Assembly: GCF_965655635.1 (NCBI RefSeq)
Contig: NZ_CBFHHE010000007.1
Span: 1 to 64,000, forward strand
Origin: Nereida sp965655635
Lineage (GTDB): Bacteria; Pseudomonadota; Alphaproteobacteria; Rhodobacterales; Rhodobacteraceae
Direction of reading: 5' to 3'
Length of the DNA: 64,000 nucleotides
Shown here: one piece after another, positions 34,646-43,495 of the stretch
Layout: each line of letters starts with the position of its first letter
How positions within the stretch are numbered: position 1 is the first letter of the stretch
The notes under the pieces: generated by a model
What the model was told of the DNA's origin: nothing
Databases searched by the model: none
What the model saw: only the letters and a program-made list of their open reading frames with translations
Program-made: the position numbers and the translations under genes

Positions 34646-35392
34646 ATGACCAACGCACAAACAACCGTCGATCCCGCAGAAATCGCAAAATTCGAGGCAA
34701 TGGCGGCAGAATGGTGGGACGTAAACGGTAAATTTAAGCCCCTTCATATGCTTAATCCGTGCCGTCTTGATTACATCACAAGACAAATTGCTGCTGAGTT
34801 TGGCCGCGATCTTTCCCAAGACGCTCCTTTTAAAGGGCTCCGCATTCTTGATATCGGCTGTGGTGGCGGCTTGCTATGCGAGCCGATGGCACGCCTTGGC
34901 GCCACCATTGTTGGGGCGGATGCTGCCGAGAGAAACATTCCCGTAGCAAAAGTGCACGCTGAACAATCTGAGCTGGATATTGATTATCGCTTCACAACGG
35001 CAGAAGCCATGGCCGAGGCAGGCGAGCAATTTGACGTGGTTCTCAATATGGAAGTGGTCGAGCACGTAGCCGGCCCACTGGCATATTTAACGGCCTGCCA
35101 GCAGTTGCTAAAACCCGGCGGATTGCAAATTTGCTCAACGCTCAATCGCAATCCTAAAAGCTATTTAATGGCAATCATCGGCGCAGAGCACATCATGCGC
35201 TGGCTGCCCAAGGGTACTCATGAGTGGTCAAAGTTCATCACGCCTGACGAGTTGTTTGAACTACTGACCACCTCAGGAATGACACCTGTCGACCGCAAGG
35301 GCTTTGTCTTCAACCCAATCTCATGGAGTTGGTCGATTTCTGAAAAAGATCTAAGCGTGAACTACGTGACCGCGTCGACAAAACCGGCCTAA
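34646..35392 (+). CDS. ubiG: Ubiquinone biosynthesis O-methyltransferase UbiG
   Basis: 248 residues. It opens with the UbiG-type KFEAMAAEWWDVNGKFKPLH, has the SAM-binding ILDIGCGGGLLCEPMA, and ends with the family's WSWSISEKDLSVNY. It performs both O-methylations in ubiquinone synthesis. AGAGGC precedes the ATG. It is divergent from pip, and its stop overlaps the end of the opposing marR gene by four bases. Confidence 0.96.
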   Translation: MTNAQTTVDPAEIAKFEAMAAEWWDVNGKFKPLHMLNPCRLDYITRQIAAEFGRDLSQDAPFKGLRILDIGCGGGLLCEPMARLGATIVGADAAERNIPVAKVHAEQSELDIDYRFTTAEAMAEAGEQFDVVLNMEVVEHVAGPLAYLTACQQLLKPGGLQICSTLNRNPKSYLMAIIGAEHIMRWLPKGTHEWSKFITPDELFELLTTSGMTPVDRKGFVFNPISWSWSISEKDLSVNYVTASTKPA

Positions 35393-35832
35393 TCGTCCGC
35401 CAGCTTTTGGCGCATCTCGCGTAGAATTGGTAGGGTACGGCTTATCTTGTCGTGCCCGATATCTTCGACCATCTGGTTTACCAGCGGCGTGATTTTACGC
35501 ACAGCTTCATCACGCGCCGCCCGCCCAGCGCCGCTAATGGAAACCAACTTACGCCGCGCATCGTCCCAATCGGGACGGACGTGCACAAAACCCATCAGAT
35601 CAAGTTTATTAATTGTGTTGGTCATAGCCCCGCGGGTGAGACGGAAGCGGGCGGCAAGCTGTGCTGGCGTGCGCTCCCCCGTGCTTGCAGCAAGATAATT
35701 CAACACTGTTAAATGAGAAATTTCCATCCCATGGGGCAGCGCCTTGGTGACACGACTACGCAACAACTGATCAATCGCCAGAAGCTCAACGACAAGCGTC
35801 GCGCCAAGGGTATCAGACGTAGTAACCGGCAT
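35389..35832 (-). CDS. MarR-family transcriptional regulator
   Basis: 147 residues. The winged-helix part reads SHLTVLNYLAASTGERTPAQ and FRLTRGAMTNTINKL, followed by the DDARRKLVSISGAGR wing, as in MarR dimers. The ATG at 35832 overlaps the stop of the nitrilase-like gene by one base (TGATG), so it is translated with the nitrilase-grxC-comF run. Its ligand and targets are unknown; it may regulate that run or a distant gene. Confidence 0.9.
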   Translation of the reverse strand: MPVTTSDTLGATLVVELLAIDQLLRSRVTKALPHGMEISHLTVLNYLAASTGERTPAQLAARFRLTRGAMTNTINKLDLMGFVHVRPDWDDARRKLVSISGAGRAARDEAVRKITPLVNQMVEDIGHDKISRTLPILREMRQKLADD

Positions 35833-36647
35833 CAGGGCCCTTCGAACAGTTGGTTGTGCCCCCATGCAGGAACACGCTTACGGGCTTTTAATACCTGATT
35901 TTTGTCAATTTCAATATAGCTGACACCAACGCCCTCACCAAAATCGCTAAGCACGTTTCCCCAAGGATCAACTGCCAAAGAGTGCCCATATGTTTCGCGG
36001 CCTTCGTGCACACCCCACTGCGCAGGCGCTAAAACATAACAACCTGTCTCAATTGCACGGGCACGAAGCAACGTCTCCCAATGCGTCTTACCTGTGGCGA
36101 CGGCAAACGCAGACGGCACCATAAGCACATCGGCACCCGCCTGTGCCAAAGCGCGATAAAGATGCGGAAAGCGAACATCATAACAGATCGTCATGCCAAT
36201 GTTCAGACCGTCTGCACGCCCCAAAACTGCAGACGAACCAGGTCTGTAACCGCGCGATTCCTGATAGACTTCCGCCTCTGACAACGTGACGTCAAACATA
36301 TGAATTTTGTCATACCGCGCAGTAATACTGCCCGAGCGGTCAATCAGAAAAGACCTGTTGGCAAACCGACCATCAGCATCCGTTGTTTTCAGAGCCAACG
36401 ACCCAATCAACAGATTAACACCAAGGGTTGCAGCCAAATCACTAAGCTTTGTTAGCGTAATATCGTCCGCTTCAACGTGCAGAACTTCCATTTGCTGCGC
36501 ACGGCTTACGGAAACACAATTCGTCACCTCAGGTGTTGCAATAAACTCCGCACCAGATGCCGCCGCTTCTTCGACGAGCGCCGTTGTCCGTAGAAGATTT
36601 TCCGCAGGACAATCGCCTGAGTTAAGTTGTAGAAGGGCCGCCTTCAC
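35832..36647 (-). CDS. Carbon-nitrogen hydrolase (Nit2/omega-amidase-like)
   Basis: 271 residues with the full catalytic set of the nitrilase superfamily: Glu40 in FIATPE, Lys114 in RYDKIHMFD and Cys155 in ICYDVRFP. The KIHMFDV and YDVRFPHLYR forms fit the Nit branch, which hydrolyses deaminated glutathione or omega-amides. The start is GTG at 36647, overlapping the grxC stop by four bases. The link with a glutaredoxin gene supports a glutathione-repair role, which is inference. Confidence 0.9.
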   Translation of the reverse strand: MKAALLQLNSGDCPAENLLRTTALVEEAAASGAEFIATPEVTNCVSVSRAQQMEVLHVEADDITLTKLSDLAATLGVNLLIGSLALKTTDADGRFANRSFLIDRSGSITARYDKIHMFDVTLSEAEVYQESRGYRPGSSAVLGRADGLNIGMTICYDVRFPHLYRALAQAGADVLMVPSAFAVATGKTHWETLLRARAIETGCYVLAPAQWGVHEGRETYGHSLAVDPWGNVLSDFGEGVGVSYIEIDKNQVLKARKRVPAWGHNQLFEGP

Positions 36648-36898
36648 GCCAGCAATTTATCCAGCTTGCCCGCGCGATCCAACGCAAACAGATCGTCACA
36701 TCCGCCTACATGGATATCGCCAATGAAAATCTGCGGCACAGTGCGCCCGCCATTGGCACGCTTGATCATTTCACCTTTGCGGTCCGGCTGAGCCAAAATG
36801 TTAATCTCTAAAAAGCTTACGCCTTTCTGGCTGAGAAGCCGCTTGGCAGAATGGCAAAAGCCACACAGGGGTGACGTATAAAGTTCAACAGTTTTCAT
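36644..36898 (-). CDS. grxC: Glutaredoxin 3
   Basis: 84 residues. The active site is Cys12-Gly-Phe-Cys15 instead of the classical CPYC; both cysteines are kept, so dithiol chemistry is possible. TVPQIFIGDIHVGGCDDL is the glutathione-binding part. The ATG at 36898 gives the family length, while the open frame begins five codons earlier. It lies between comF (33 bases upstream) and the nitrilase gene (overlap). Confidence 0.95.
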   Translation of the reverse strand: MKTVELYTSPLCGFCHSAKRLLSQKGVSFLEINILAQPDRKGEMIKRANGGRTVPQIFIGDIHVGGCDDLFALDRAGKLDKLLA

Positions 36899-36931
36899 TT
36901 TAAGGCGCTCCAATTTCTGGTTGCTAGATAG

Positions 36932-37642
36932 TTAAGTATCTTTTCCCGCGCGCGCCAGTGTGATGACGAACACCTCGCCAGCACGTGAAGATGCGAGCAC
37001 GTTTGCCGCCTCCGCGAGCGTGGCACCTGTAGTCATCACGTCATCTACTAACAAAATTGGTCGCTGAGCGATATTCAAGGCGCGTTTTGGATTGACCGTT
37101 ATCGTGCCGCTCAAAATGTTTAGTCGATCATCACGGGATTTACCTTCTAACATCGGCGTCCGTTTAAGCCGCTGCAAAATATCTGGGCCGTATTGCAACC
37201 CCATCTGTTGCGCTAGGCCGCGGGCCAGCTCAGCAGACTGATTGTAGCGCCGACCAAAAAGACGCGACCAATGAAGCGGTATTGGCACGACCAGCATATT
37301 ATCGCGCCTAAGCGGTCTGGCGTGCTGCGCCATCCATTTTGCAGCAGGCCGAACAAGATCAAGACGATCACCGTGTTTAATGCCAAGCACCATCCGGCGA
37401 CCAAAACCGCTGTAATGGAACACGGCCCTGCCAGCACTCCACGGTCTTGGTGTCCGCAAGCAATCGTCGCACTGCATCCCGTCGACTTCGCTCATCACTT
37501 GGGCACCGCATTTTCCACAAACACTGCCACTCAAAAAAGAAACCTCGCCCCAACAATTCCCACAAAGCGCGTCAGGCCCGCCGGTCAAGGTGTCGCAGGT
37601 TAGGCAATGATGAGGATAGATCAGCCGAAGTGGGTTTTGCAT
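36932..37642 (-). CDS. comF: ComF-family phosphoribosyltransferase-like protein
   Basis: 236 residues. An N-terminal double zinc-finger region (CLTCDTL, CGNCW, CGKCG, CDDC) is followed by a phosphoribosyltransferase fold with ILLVDDVMTTGATL near the C-terminus. ComF is needed for late steps of DNA uptake in competent bacteria; in roseobacters its role is not settled. The ATG at 37642 is chosen because the frame upstream overlaps the divergent methyltransferase leader and lacks homology. It begins the minus-strand run comF-grxC-nitrilase-marR. Confidence 0.9.
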   Translation of the reverse strand: MQNPLRLIYPHHCLTCDTLTGGPDALCGNCWGEVSFLSGSVCGKCGAQVMSEVDGMQCDDCLRTPRPWSAGRAVFHYSGFGRRMVLGIKHGDRLDLVRPAAKWMAQHARPLRRDNMLVVPIPLHWSRLFGRRYNQSAELARGLAQQMGLQYGPDILQRLKRTPMLEGKSRDDRLNILSGTITVNPKRALNIAQRPILLVDDVMTTGATLAEAANVLASSRAGEVFVITLARAGKDT

Positions 37643-37669
37643 TACAAATTTCCTGACTACATGAGCAGC

Positions 37670-38485
37670 ATGACACAACAACCGCCCCTTACAGATACGC
37701 ACACTCTGCACCTGCATCACAGAAACCGCCGGACGTCTGATGGGATGTTTTTGCAGCAAGAAGCATTCGATGAAATTGCAGAAAGACTGCTTGGGGTTAA
37801 GAAGTCGTTTACAAAAACAGCTGTGGTCACATCATGGCCAGACCTATGGGCGAATATTGTGGCAGGAGCGGACATCATCCACCCCGATGATACACTGCGA
37901 TTTACGGACAACGGCTATGATCTGATCGTTCACGCAATGGATCTTCATTGGGCGAATGACCCTGTCGGGCAAATTGTGCAATGTCGAAATGCGCTCAAGC
38001 CTGATGGATTATTTTTAGCCGCTTGTTTTGGTGGCCAGACCCTAAACGAGTTGCGTAGCGCAATCGCCGAAGCTGAAAGCAGAGTGATGGGCGGGCTGTC
38101 ACCACGCGTCGTGCCTATGGGTGAGGTGCGCGACTACGGCGCGCTACTTCAAAGAGCAGGCTTGGCGCTTCCGGTTGCGGACACTTTGACGCTGCCTGTG
38201 AGTTACACCGACACGCCTGCCCTGATGAGCGATCTGCGAAAAATGGGGGAAAGCAACGCGCTTGCAGCACGAACTAAAAAGCCCACGCCAAAATCCGTTT
38301 TCGACGCGTTAGAGACTGTTTATCGACAGAATTTCTCTGATGGAGAAAGACTGATCGCAACATTCGAAATTATTTTCTTGGCCGGTTGGGTGCCCGATGC
38401 AAGCCAACAGCAACCCCTCAAACCTGGCTCGGCAAAGATGAAATTAGCGGATGCTCTGCGTATTCCTGATGGCCCAAAAGATTGA
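37670..38485 (+). CDS. SAM-dependent methyltransferase-like protein, NDUFAF5-related
   Basis: About 271 residues. It has a class I methyltransferase fold in degenerate form (VVTSWPDLWANIV for the SAM region, then YDLIVHAMDLHWANDPVGQIVQCRNALKPDGLFLAACFGGQTLNELR). The last stretch strongly recalls mitochondrial NDUFAF5, which hydroxylates an arginine in a complex I subunit, and bacterial BioC relatives. The start is uncertain: ATG at 37670 or 37661, neither with a strong ribosome-binding site. Divergent from comF and followed by hemH. The complex I role is inferred from resemblance recalled from memory. Confidence 0.75.
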   Translation: MTQQPPLTDTHTLHLHHRNRRTSDGMFLQQEAFDEIAERLLGVKKSFTKTAVVTSWPDLWANIVAGADIIHPDDTLRFTDNGYDLIVHAMDLHWANDPVGQIVQCRNALKPDGLFLAACFGGQTLNELRSAIAEAESRVMGGLSPRVVPMGEVRDYGALLQRAGLALPVADTLTLPVSYTDTPALMSDLRKMGESNALAARTKKPTPKSVFDALETVYRQNFSDGERLIATFEIIFLAGWVPDASQQQPLKPGSAKMKLADALRIPDGPKD

Positions 38486-38542
38486 CCTGAAGCGATTTCC
38501 AGTTATCTGGCAACATAACGCACTTATACCCACGGACTTTAG

Positions 38543-39616
38543 ATGATGTTTGACGCGAAAACGAATACGAGCGACGAGGCTGTCTGCCCCGTTCACGCAC
38601 CAAGCGATCACCCAAAGGTGAAGCCTGCTAAGATTGGGGTTTTGGTCGCCAATCTGGGCACACCAGACAATTACGACTACTGGTCGATGCGCCGGTATTT
38701 GAATGAATTTCTGTCTGATCGGCGCGTTATTGATTACAGCCCGTGGCTTTGGCAGCCGCTTTTGCAACTGATCATTTTAACAAAGCGTCCATTTTCTAGC
38801 GGCGAAGCGTATAAATCGATCTGGAACCATGACGAGGGTGAGAGCCCTTTAATGACGATCACCCAAAAACAAACCGCCAAGATAAAAAAGCAGATGCAAG
38901 AGACCTATGGCGATGATGTCATTGTCGATTTTTGTATGCGCTACGGAAATCCGTCTACGAAATCCAAGGTCCGCGCAATGATCGAAGCCGGATGTCAGAA
39001 AATTTTGTTTTTCCCGCTGTATCCACACTACGCCGGGGCGACGTCAGCAACCGCAAATGACGAATTTTTCCGCGTTTTGATGAAAGAAAAATGGCAGCCA
39101 ACCGTGCGCACAGTGCCTGCATATTATGAGCGTCCAGATTATATTGAAGCGCTAGCCCAATCGATTGAGACTGCCTACGCCCAGGCCGAAAAGCGCCCCG
39201 AAATATTGGTGTGTAGCTATCATGGTGTGCCACAGCGTTACCTGATGGAGGGCGATCCGTATCACTGCCAATGTCAGAAAACGACGCGCCTTTTGAAAGA
39301 GCGTTTGGGCTGGGATGACACGCAGATCATCACAACGTTCCAATCTAAATTCGGTCCCGAAGAGTGGCTGCAGCCTTACACAGTCGAAGAAGTCGCGCGG
39401 CTTGCGGAAAAGGGCAAAACAAATATTGCTGTTTGCGCGCCTGCATTCTCAGCTGATTGCATTGAAACGCTTGAAGAGATCAACGAGGAAATTTTTGAGA
39501 GTTTTGAAGAGGCTGGCGGTCACGACTTCCTCTATATTCCGTGCCTTAACGATGATGATGCTCACATTACCGCACTCTGCAACACAATCGACGACAACCT
39601 GAAAGGTTGGGTATAA
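38543..39616 (+). CDS. hemH: Ferrochelatase
   Basis: 357 residues. Conserved parts include the N-terminal KIGVLVANLGTPD, the catalytic histidine in YHGVPQRY, and the late LEEINEE region with acidic metal-entry residues. The cysteines in HCQCQKTTR may bind an iron-sulfur cluster, as in some bacterial enzymes. It inserts iron into protoporphyrin IX, the last step of heme synthesis. A further heme-related gene, hemW, lies at the right edge of the window. Confidence 0.96.
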   Translation: MMFDAKTNTSDEAVCPVHAPSDHPKVKPAKIGVLVANLGTPDNYDYWSMRRYLNEFLSDRRVIDYSPWLWQPLLQLIILTKRPFSSGEAYKSIWNHDEGESPLMTITQKQTAKIKKQMQETYGDDVIVDFCMRYGNPSTKSKVRAMIEAGCQKILFFPLYPHYAGATSATANDEFFRVLMKEKWQPTVRTVPAYYERPDYIEALAQSIETAYAQAEKRPEILVCSYHGVPQRYLMEGDPYHCQCQKTTRLLKERLGWDDTQIITTFQSKFGPEEWLQPYTVEEVARLAEKGKTNIAVCAPAFSADCIETLEEINEEIFESFEEAGGHDFLYIPCLNDDDAHITALCNTIDDNLKGWV

Positions 39617-39635
39617 ACGCCCTTCGTACCAGCGA

Positions 39636-40475
39636 TTAGTTTGACTGCGCACCTGACCAAGTTATCAGGACCTCTCCGAGAGGGCCTGATGCGCCACCGA
39701 CCCCTGCGATTTCTTCAGATGAAGGCCCCGCTAGAACGGCGGTAACCGAAATTTGAGTGCTGCCTTCAAGAATGTTGCCGGCTCCCAACGTGCCAAATCC
39801 AATTGCCGAAGCATCTGTTTGCGTGCCGTTCAGTAAGGTCGGGCCGCTGAATTCAATGTCTGTGATTTCGATCATCTCTGCACCCATAGGATTATAATTC
39901 GCCGCCCCCGATTGGCCGATTGTAGTGCCACCGCTACGGACATTATCGGCAAGGACATCAGCGCGACCAGCGTCACCAATAAAACGTAAGGTCGTACGTG
40001 CGTCCATTGTTACGGCGTAAGTTGCGGTACCGTCCGTGACCTGAGCAATCGCAGTACCCTGATAAACAGTCGGAACTATTGGAACCGCAGAATTGGCAGA
40101 GGCCCGCACAGCGAGCTTTATATCCCCTCCAACCGGCGAAATGGGAAAAACGTGCTGCCGGCCCAAACCCAAAGCATTTTCAATCAACCCAACGCTGATC
40201 TGATCAATGATCAAATTTCTGTTAGTCAAGTTCGCTTCCGTTTGACCAAGAGCAGTTTCAAGAGACAGGCTATCAATACCCAAGGTTGCGACAGAAACAA
40301 TAACATCTGGGTCAGGTGTAGGGTCAGAGGGGTCAGGTGGATCAACAGGAGGATTGACCACAACCGGTCCACCGCCAGTTGTTGCGCCGCCACCACCGCC
40401 ACTTGCGATTAATGTCACAATAAATAATGCGGCAACTACCGCCCTACACACAAACTTAAAAAACATAGATGACAT
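39636..40475 (-). CDS. Probable surface protein with degenerate lipobox
   Basis: 279 residues. A hydrophobic N-terminus (VVAALFIVTLIAS) leads into GGGGG and a Pro/Asp-rich linker (PPVDPPDPSDPTPDPD), the layout of a surface lipoprotein. The lipobox position reads IASG, with Gly (GGC) where Cys (TGC) is expected. The C-terminal half is a beta-rich domain ending in GPLGEVLITWSGAQ, weakly like transferrin-binding-protein-type barrels. I do not recognise the family with confidence. The neighbouring RTX gene on the same strand is broken, so this gene may be decaying too. Confidence 0.55.
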   Translation of the reverse strand: MSSMFFKFVCRAVVAALFIVTLIASGGGGGATTGGGPVVVNPPVDPPDPSDPTPDPDVIVSVATLGIDSLSLETALGQTEANLTNRNLIIDQISVGLIENALGLGRQHVFPISPVGGDIKLAVRASANSAVPIVPTVYQGTAIAQVTDGTATYAVTMDARTTLRFIGDAGRADVLADNVRSGGTTIGQSGAANYNPMGAEMIEITDIEFSGPTLLNGTQTDASAIGFGTLGAGNILEGSTQISVTAVLAGPSSEEIAGVGGASGPLGEVLITWSGAQSN

Positions 40476-40504
40476 AGATCACAGCAGGTTTAATAAACGG
40501 CTAA

Positions 40505-41478
40505 TCACACCCAAAAGTCACCAACAGATAAAGTATCAAGACCAACCCCCCACAACTCAATCATAGTGCCCTCAAGCGACAATTCTGCGTGACCATTCGA
40601 GTTGGCGTAGAAATGATTAAGCGCTGACTGACGGGACGAAATGCCGTCAAAGCCACTCAATTCCAAACGATCGATTCCCACATCAAAATCTGCGCCAGTC
40701 ACCACGGCCTGATCCGTGAGAGAAGTACGCCCAATCACATCATTGCCATGCAGTGGGCGGAACACAAATACGTCAGCACCGTAGCCGCCATTCAGAATAT
40801 CGTCGCCACGGCCACCTTCCAATGTGTCGTTACCCCAGTACAAAAACGCACCGAAGTCACCCACCAGAATGTCGTCACCTGCACCGCCTTCAAGGGTGTC
40901 ATTGCCATAACCACCAAGCAGCGTATCCGCGTTTTCAGAAAAACTCGCCAAATCACCATCAATCAACTGATTGGCGCCACTCAAAGCCAGCAGAAAATCA
41001 TTCCCGATACCGCCCTGCATTTCGCACCACCGTTTGTATCAAAAATGCTATCATTTCCCGGATTTCCCTCGAGAATGTCGCGACCCCCACCGCCCAAAAG
41101 TATGTCATGACCATCACCACCCGACAGGCTGTCTCCGCTTTGGCTGACAATATAATTGGCCGCGTAATTTGCGTGAGACAGGTCGGTACTGTTCAGACCG
41201 TCAGAAGCCCAACTGATTGGCGCACCGCTTGCGGTTACTGATTGTGTACCAAAATTCAACGTGATGTCCGGCGCATTGGCTACAATCGCTTCCGCATCAA
41301 TGTCAAAGCCACCGGCATCAAGCGAGACCGTCTCGAACCAATCATTTTGAAAGCCAAAAACGCCCAGATATGTACCTGGCTGATTAGCAAAGACTGCCAA
41401 ATCACGCGGCCGCATATCTTCATTTGGCTCGCCCCAAACGTGGCGAACCTGAAAACTCAAGCTCAACATAAAACTCAC
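40505..41478 (-). pseudogene. RTX calcium-binding secreted protein, frameshifted
   Basis: The first half (ATG at 41469 after AGGTGGG, or GTG at 41478) encodes a beta-rich N-terminal domain and the first RTX repeats (GGDGHDILLGGGGRDIL). Near 41020-41025 one base is missing: the frame runs into a stop after about 165 codons, while the adjacent frame continues the repeats (GGYGNDTLEGGAGDDILVG) to a stop at 40505. Rejoined, it would be about 322 residues with a C-terminal signal region for type I secretion. The HlyD tail at 43.5 kb may be a remnant of the exporter. Confidence 0.8.
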
Positions 41479-41577
41479 CCACCTATTACCCTAGCGGGAA
41501 GCTAACCGCGCGGGGTTAACGCAGCTTCAGCGCAACTAGGCAATTGAATGGTCAGTTTGTGGCGGAAATTGGACAAT

Positions 41578-41605
41578 AAAAAACGGCGGCCTGCAGACCG
41601 CCGTT
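41578..41605 (-). terminator. Intrinsic terminator after the first L,D-transpeptidase gene
   Basis: AACGGCGG and CCGCCGTT form a perfect 8-base stem with an 8-base loop, and the minus strand continues with TTTT after the stem. It is 26 bases past the transpeptidase stop. Confidence 0.82.
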
Positions 41606-41631
41606 ATCTAAAACTTAATGAAAACTTATCC

Positions 41632-42216
41632 TTAAATGAGCAAAACCTGAGTGCCCACTTTGGTCAAATCAAACAGCTCTTGGACATGTTCATTATAAAG
41701 ACCAATGCAGCCGTTTGAGGAACGCCGTCCAATCTTGCGCGTGTCATGGGTGCCGTGGATACGGTAATACGTCCAACTCAGGTACAGCGCATGGGTCCCA
41801 AGCGGATTGTCCGGACCAGGGCCAATGAAGTCGGGCCATTCGGGGTTACGTTCTTTCATCGAAGGCGTTGGACGCCAACTTGGGCCATCTACTTTTTGCG
41901 TGACCCGTGTGCGCCCTAAACGAGTCAAGTCATCTGAAAGCGGCACACTGGTGGGGTAGAGTTTATAAACGCTCTCGTCCTCGGACCAATAATGCAGCGC
42001 GCGAGACGTCACATCTACAAGCACGGCACCATTCTTGAGATTGCTAAAGTAAGGCTGCCACTCAAGCGCGCGAAAGCTTGAGATATTGCGACGAACAACT
42101 TCTGAGATGTCGCGCTCAACCTCAATTTCCTCATCCAAGGCCAATGCTGGGCTGGCCAATGACGTCGCGGCAGCGCCGACAAACGCGCGGCGGCTCAAGT
42201 TAAAAGTGTCGCTCAT
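41632..42216 (-). CDS. L,D-transpeptidase (YkuD domain), Tat-type signal
   Basis: 194 residues. A twin-arginine signal (LSRRAFVGAAATSLASPALA) precedes a YkuD domain; the catalytic motif is IHGTHDTRKIGRRSSNGCIGL, with the cysteine in SNGC and the histidine before it. It should form 3-3 cross-links in peptidoglycan or attach proteins to it in the periplasm. AGGAGC before the ATG at 42216 fixes the start; an upstream in-frame extension is rejected. Confidence 0.93.
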   Translation of the reverse strand: MSDTFNLSRRAFVGAAATSLASPALALDEEIEVERDISEVVRRNISSFRALEWQPYFSNLKNGAVLVDVTSRALHYWSEDESVYKLYPTSVPLSDDLTRLGRTRVTQKVDGPSWRPTPSMKERNPEWPDFIGPGPDNPLGTHALYLSWTYYRIHGTHDTRKIGRRSSNGCIGLYNEHVQELFDLTKVGTQVLLI

Positions 42217-42374
42217 CAATATCGCTCCTGGTAAAACCATTTAAGATGTAATTATTGCCTGAAAGCAGCACTAGCAAATCAAACAAGCGTTAGATCGCCA
42301 CGATTTTTCTAATCTGGGTTTGATCTACAACGGTGTTGGTTTACACGTTGAGAAAGTTTTGAGGTTTAATTGAT

Positions 42375-42923
42375 ATGATCCGTCCCATTCTTCTTTCGCT
42401 GGCAGTTGCGCTTTCATTGGCGGCTTGTACCCCGATTACGTCAGGACAGCTGGCAATCGACGGAAAGCCTCGGCCAAAGCTCTATCAAATCCGCGAACGT
42501 GATACCGCCAAAATCCAGTTCCGCACGCTGGATTCAGTAAATGCGCTGCGCCAAGCGTCCGGAGCAGGACCAATCGAACTGAGTGCTGAGTTAACGGCGG
42601 CAGCAGCCACACACGCGCGCGATATGTCGGTGCAAAATCGACCATGGCACTTTGGCTCTGACGGGTCATCCCCATTAGACCGTGTTGCACGCGCTGGATA
42701 CTCAGGTGCATTCATCGGTGAGGCAATCTCGGAAACTTATGAAACCGAGCTAGAGACGTTGGCCGCATGGATGGAAGAAGAAGGCACACGCCGTGTTATT
42801 CTAAACACCGATGCAACTGAAATGGGTTTTGCATGGTTTCAGGAAACAAACGGCAAAATCTGGTGGACATTGGTTTTAGGTGAGGCTGCCGCAACACCCC
42901 AAAAGCCGATACCCTTAGGGTAA
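42375..42923 (+). CDS. CAP-domain (SCP-like) lipoprotein
   Basis: 182 residues. The signal and lipobox LSLAACTP predict a lipoprotein with Cys18 as anchor. The CAP domain shows VNALRQASGAGPIELSAEL, then THARDMSVQNRPWHFGSDGS and IGEAISE, the usual signature of the bacterial YkwD-like branch. Its biochemical role is unknown; such proteins are secreted or membrane-bound. GAGG precedes the ATG. It sits between two L,D-transpeptidase genes and overlaps the end of the second by nine bases. Confidence 0.88.
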   Translation: MIRPILLSLAVALSLAACTPITSGQLAIDGKPRPKLYQIRERDTAKIQFRTLDSVNALRQASGAGPIELSAELTAAAATHARDMSVQNRPWHFGSDGSSPLDRVARAGYSGAFIGEAISETYETELETLAAWMEEEGTRRVILNTDATEMGFAWFQETNGKIWWTLVLGEAAATPQKPIPLG

Positions 42924-43412
42924 AATCACAATTGGCGTTCCTGTTTGGACCATTGAGTAGATTTCCGTCATCTCACGATCTGTCACGGCTATGCATCCCC
43001 ACGTCCAATCCCCTCGCGCCAGCTGAAAGCGCGGGCCGCGACCATGGATGAAAATGTCGCCACCCGGTTCAACGCCTGCAGCCTTGGCGACAGCCACATC
43101 GTTTGCATTTGGATATGAAATGCCCAGAGACAGATGATACGCACTATTAGGATTGCGCCGGTCGATGAAGTACGTGCCCTCAGGTGTCCGGCCATCGCCT
43201 TCGGCCTTTTTATGGCCTTCTGGCGCGAACCCCAGACCAATGTTATAGCGACGCAGAACGCGCTTATTATGCATCAGCCACATTTTGCGGCGTGATTTTG
43301 AAACCGTAATCTGCGTAACCTTAGGACCACGGTAAGCTTTAGGCACTCCCATAAGGCCGCATCCCGCAAGCCCAAGGCCCATAAGCCCAAGAAGAAACGT
43401 TCGCCGTTGCAT
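42915..43412 (-). CDS. L,D-transpeptidase (YkuD domain), lipoprotein
   Basis: 165 residues. The N-terminus is a lipoprotein signal with LAGC (MGLGLAGCG). The YkuD domain shows RTPEGTYFIDRRNPNSAYHL and the catalytic IHGRGPRF, then DWTWGCIAV, with Cys in WGCIAV. It would act on peptidoglycan from a membrane anchor. ATG at 43412 is chosen over a TTG one codon upstream. It is convergent with the CAP-domain gene. The two transpeptidases differ in export route and sequence, so they are not a recent duplication. Confidence 0.92.
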   Translation of the reverse strand: MQRRTFLLGLMGLGLAGCGLMGVPKAYRGPKVTQITVSKSRRKMWLMHNKRVLRRYNIGLGFAPEGHKKAEGDGRTPEGTYFIDRRNPNSAYHLSLGISYPNANDVAVAKAAGVEPGGDIFIHGRGPRFQLARGDWTWGCIAVTDREMTEIYSMVQTGTPIVILP

Positions 43413-43495
43413 CAATACCTGCCCTCAGTTTTTCACTGTCTTTCGGCACATTTACTGCAAAACGCTACTATCACAAAGACATTACTGAATACGGC

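Noticed and set aside
39665..39689. Long inverted repeat near the end of the surface-protein gene, 12 bases per arm with one mismatch
   Set aside because: It lies inside the coding sequence, leaves almost no loop, and has no T run on either side, so it is not supported as a terminator between hemH and this gene.
40981..41045. Programmed ribosomal frameshift in the RTX gene
   Set aside because: No slippery heptamer or stimulatory structure was seen at the junction, and other accessory genes nearby show the same kind of one-base loss, so mutation is the simpler explanation.
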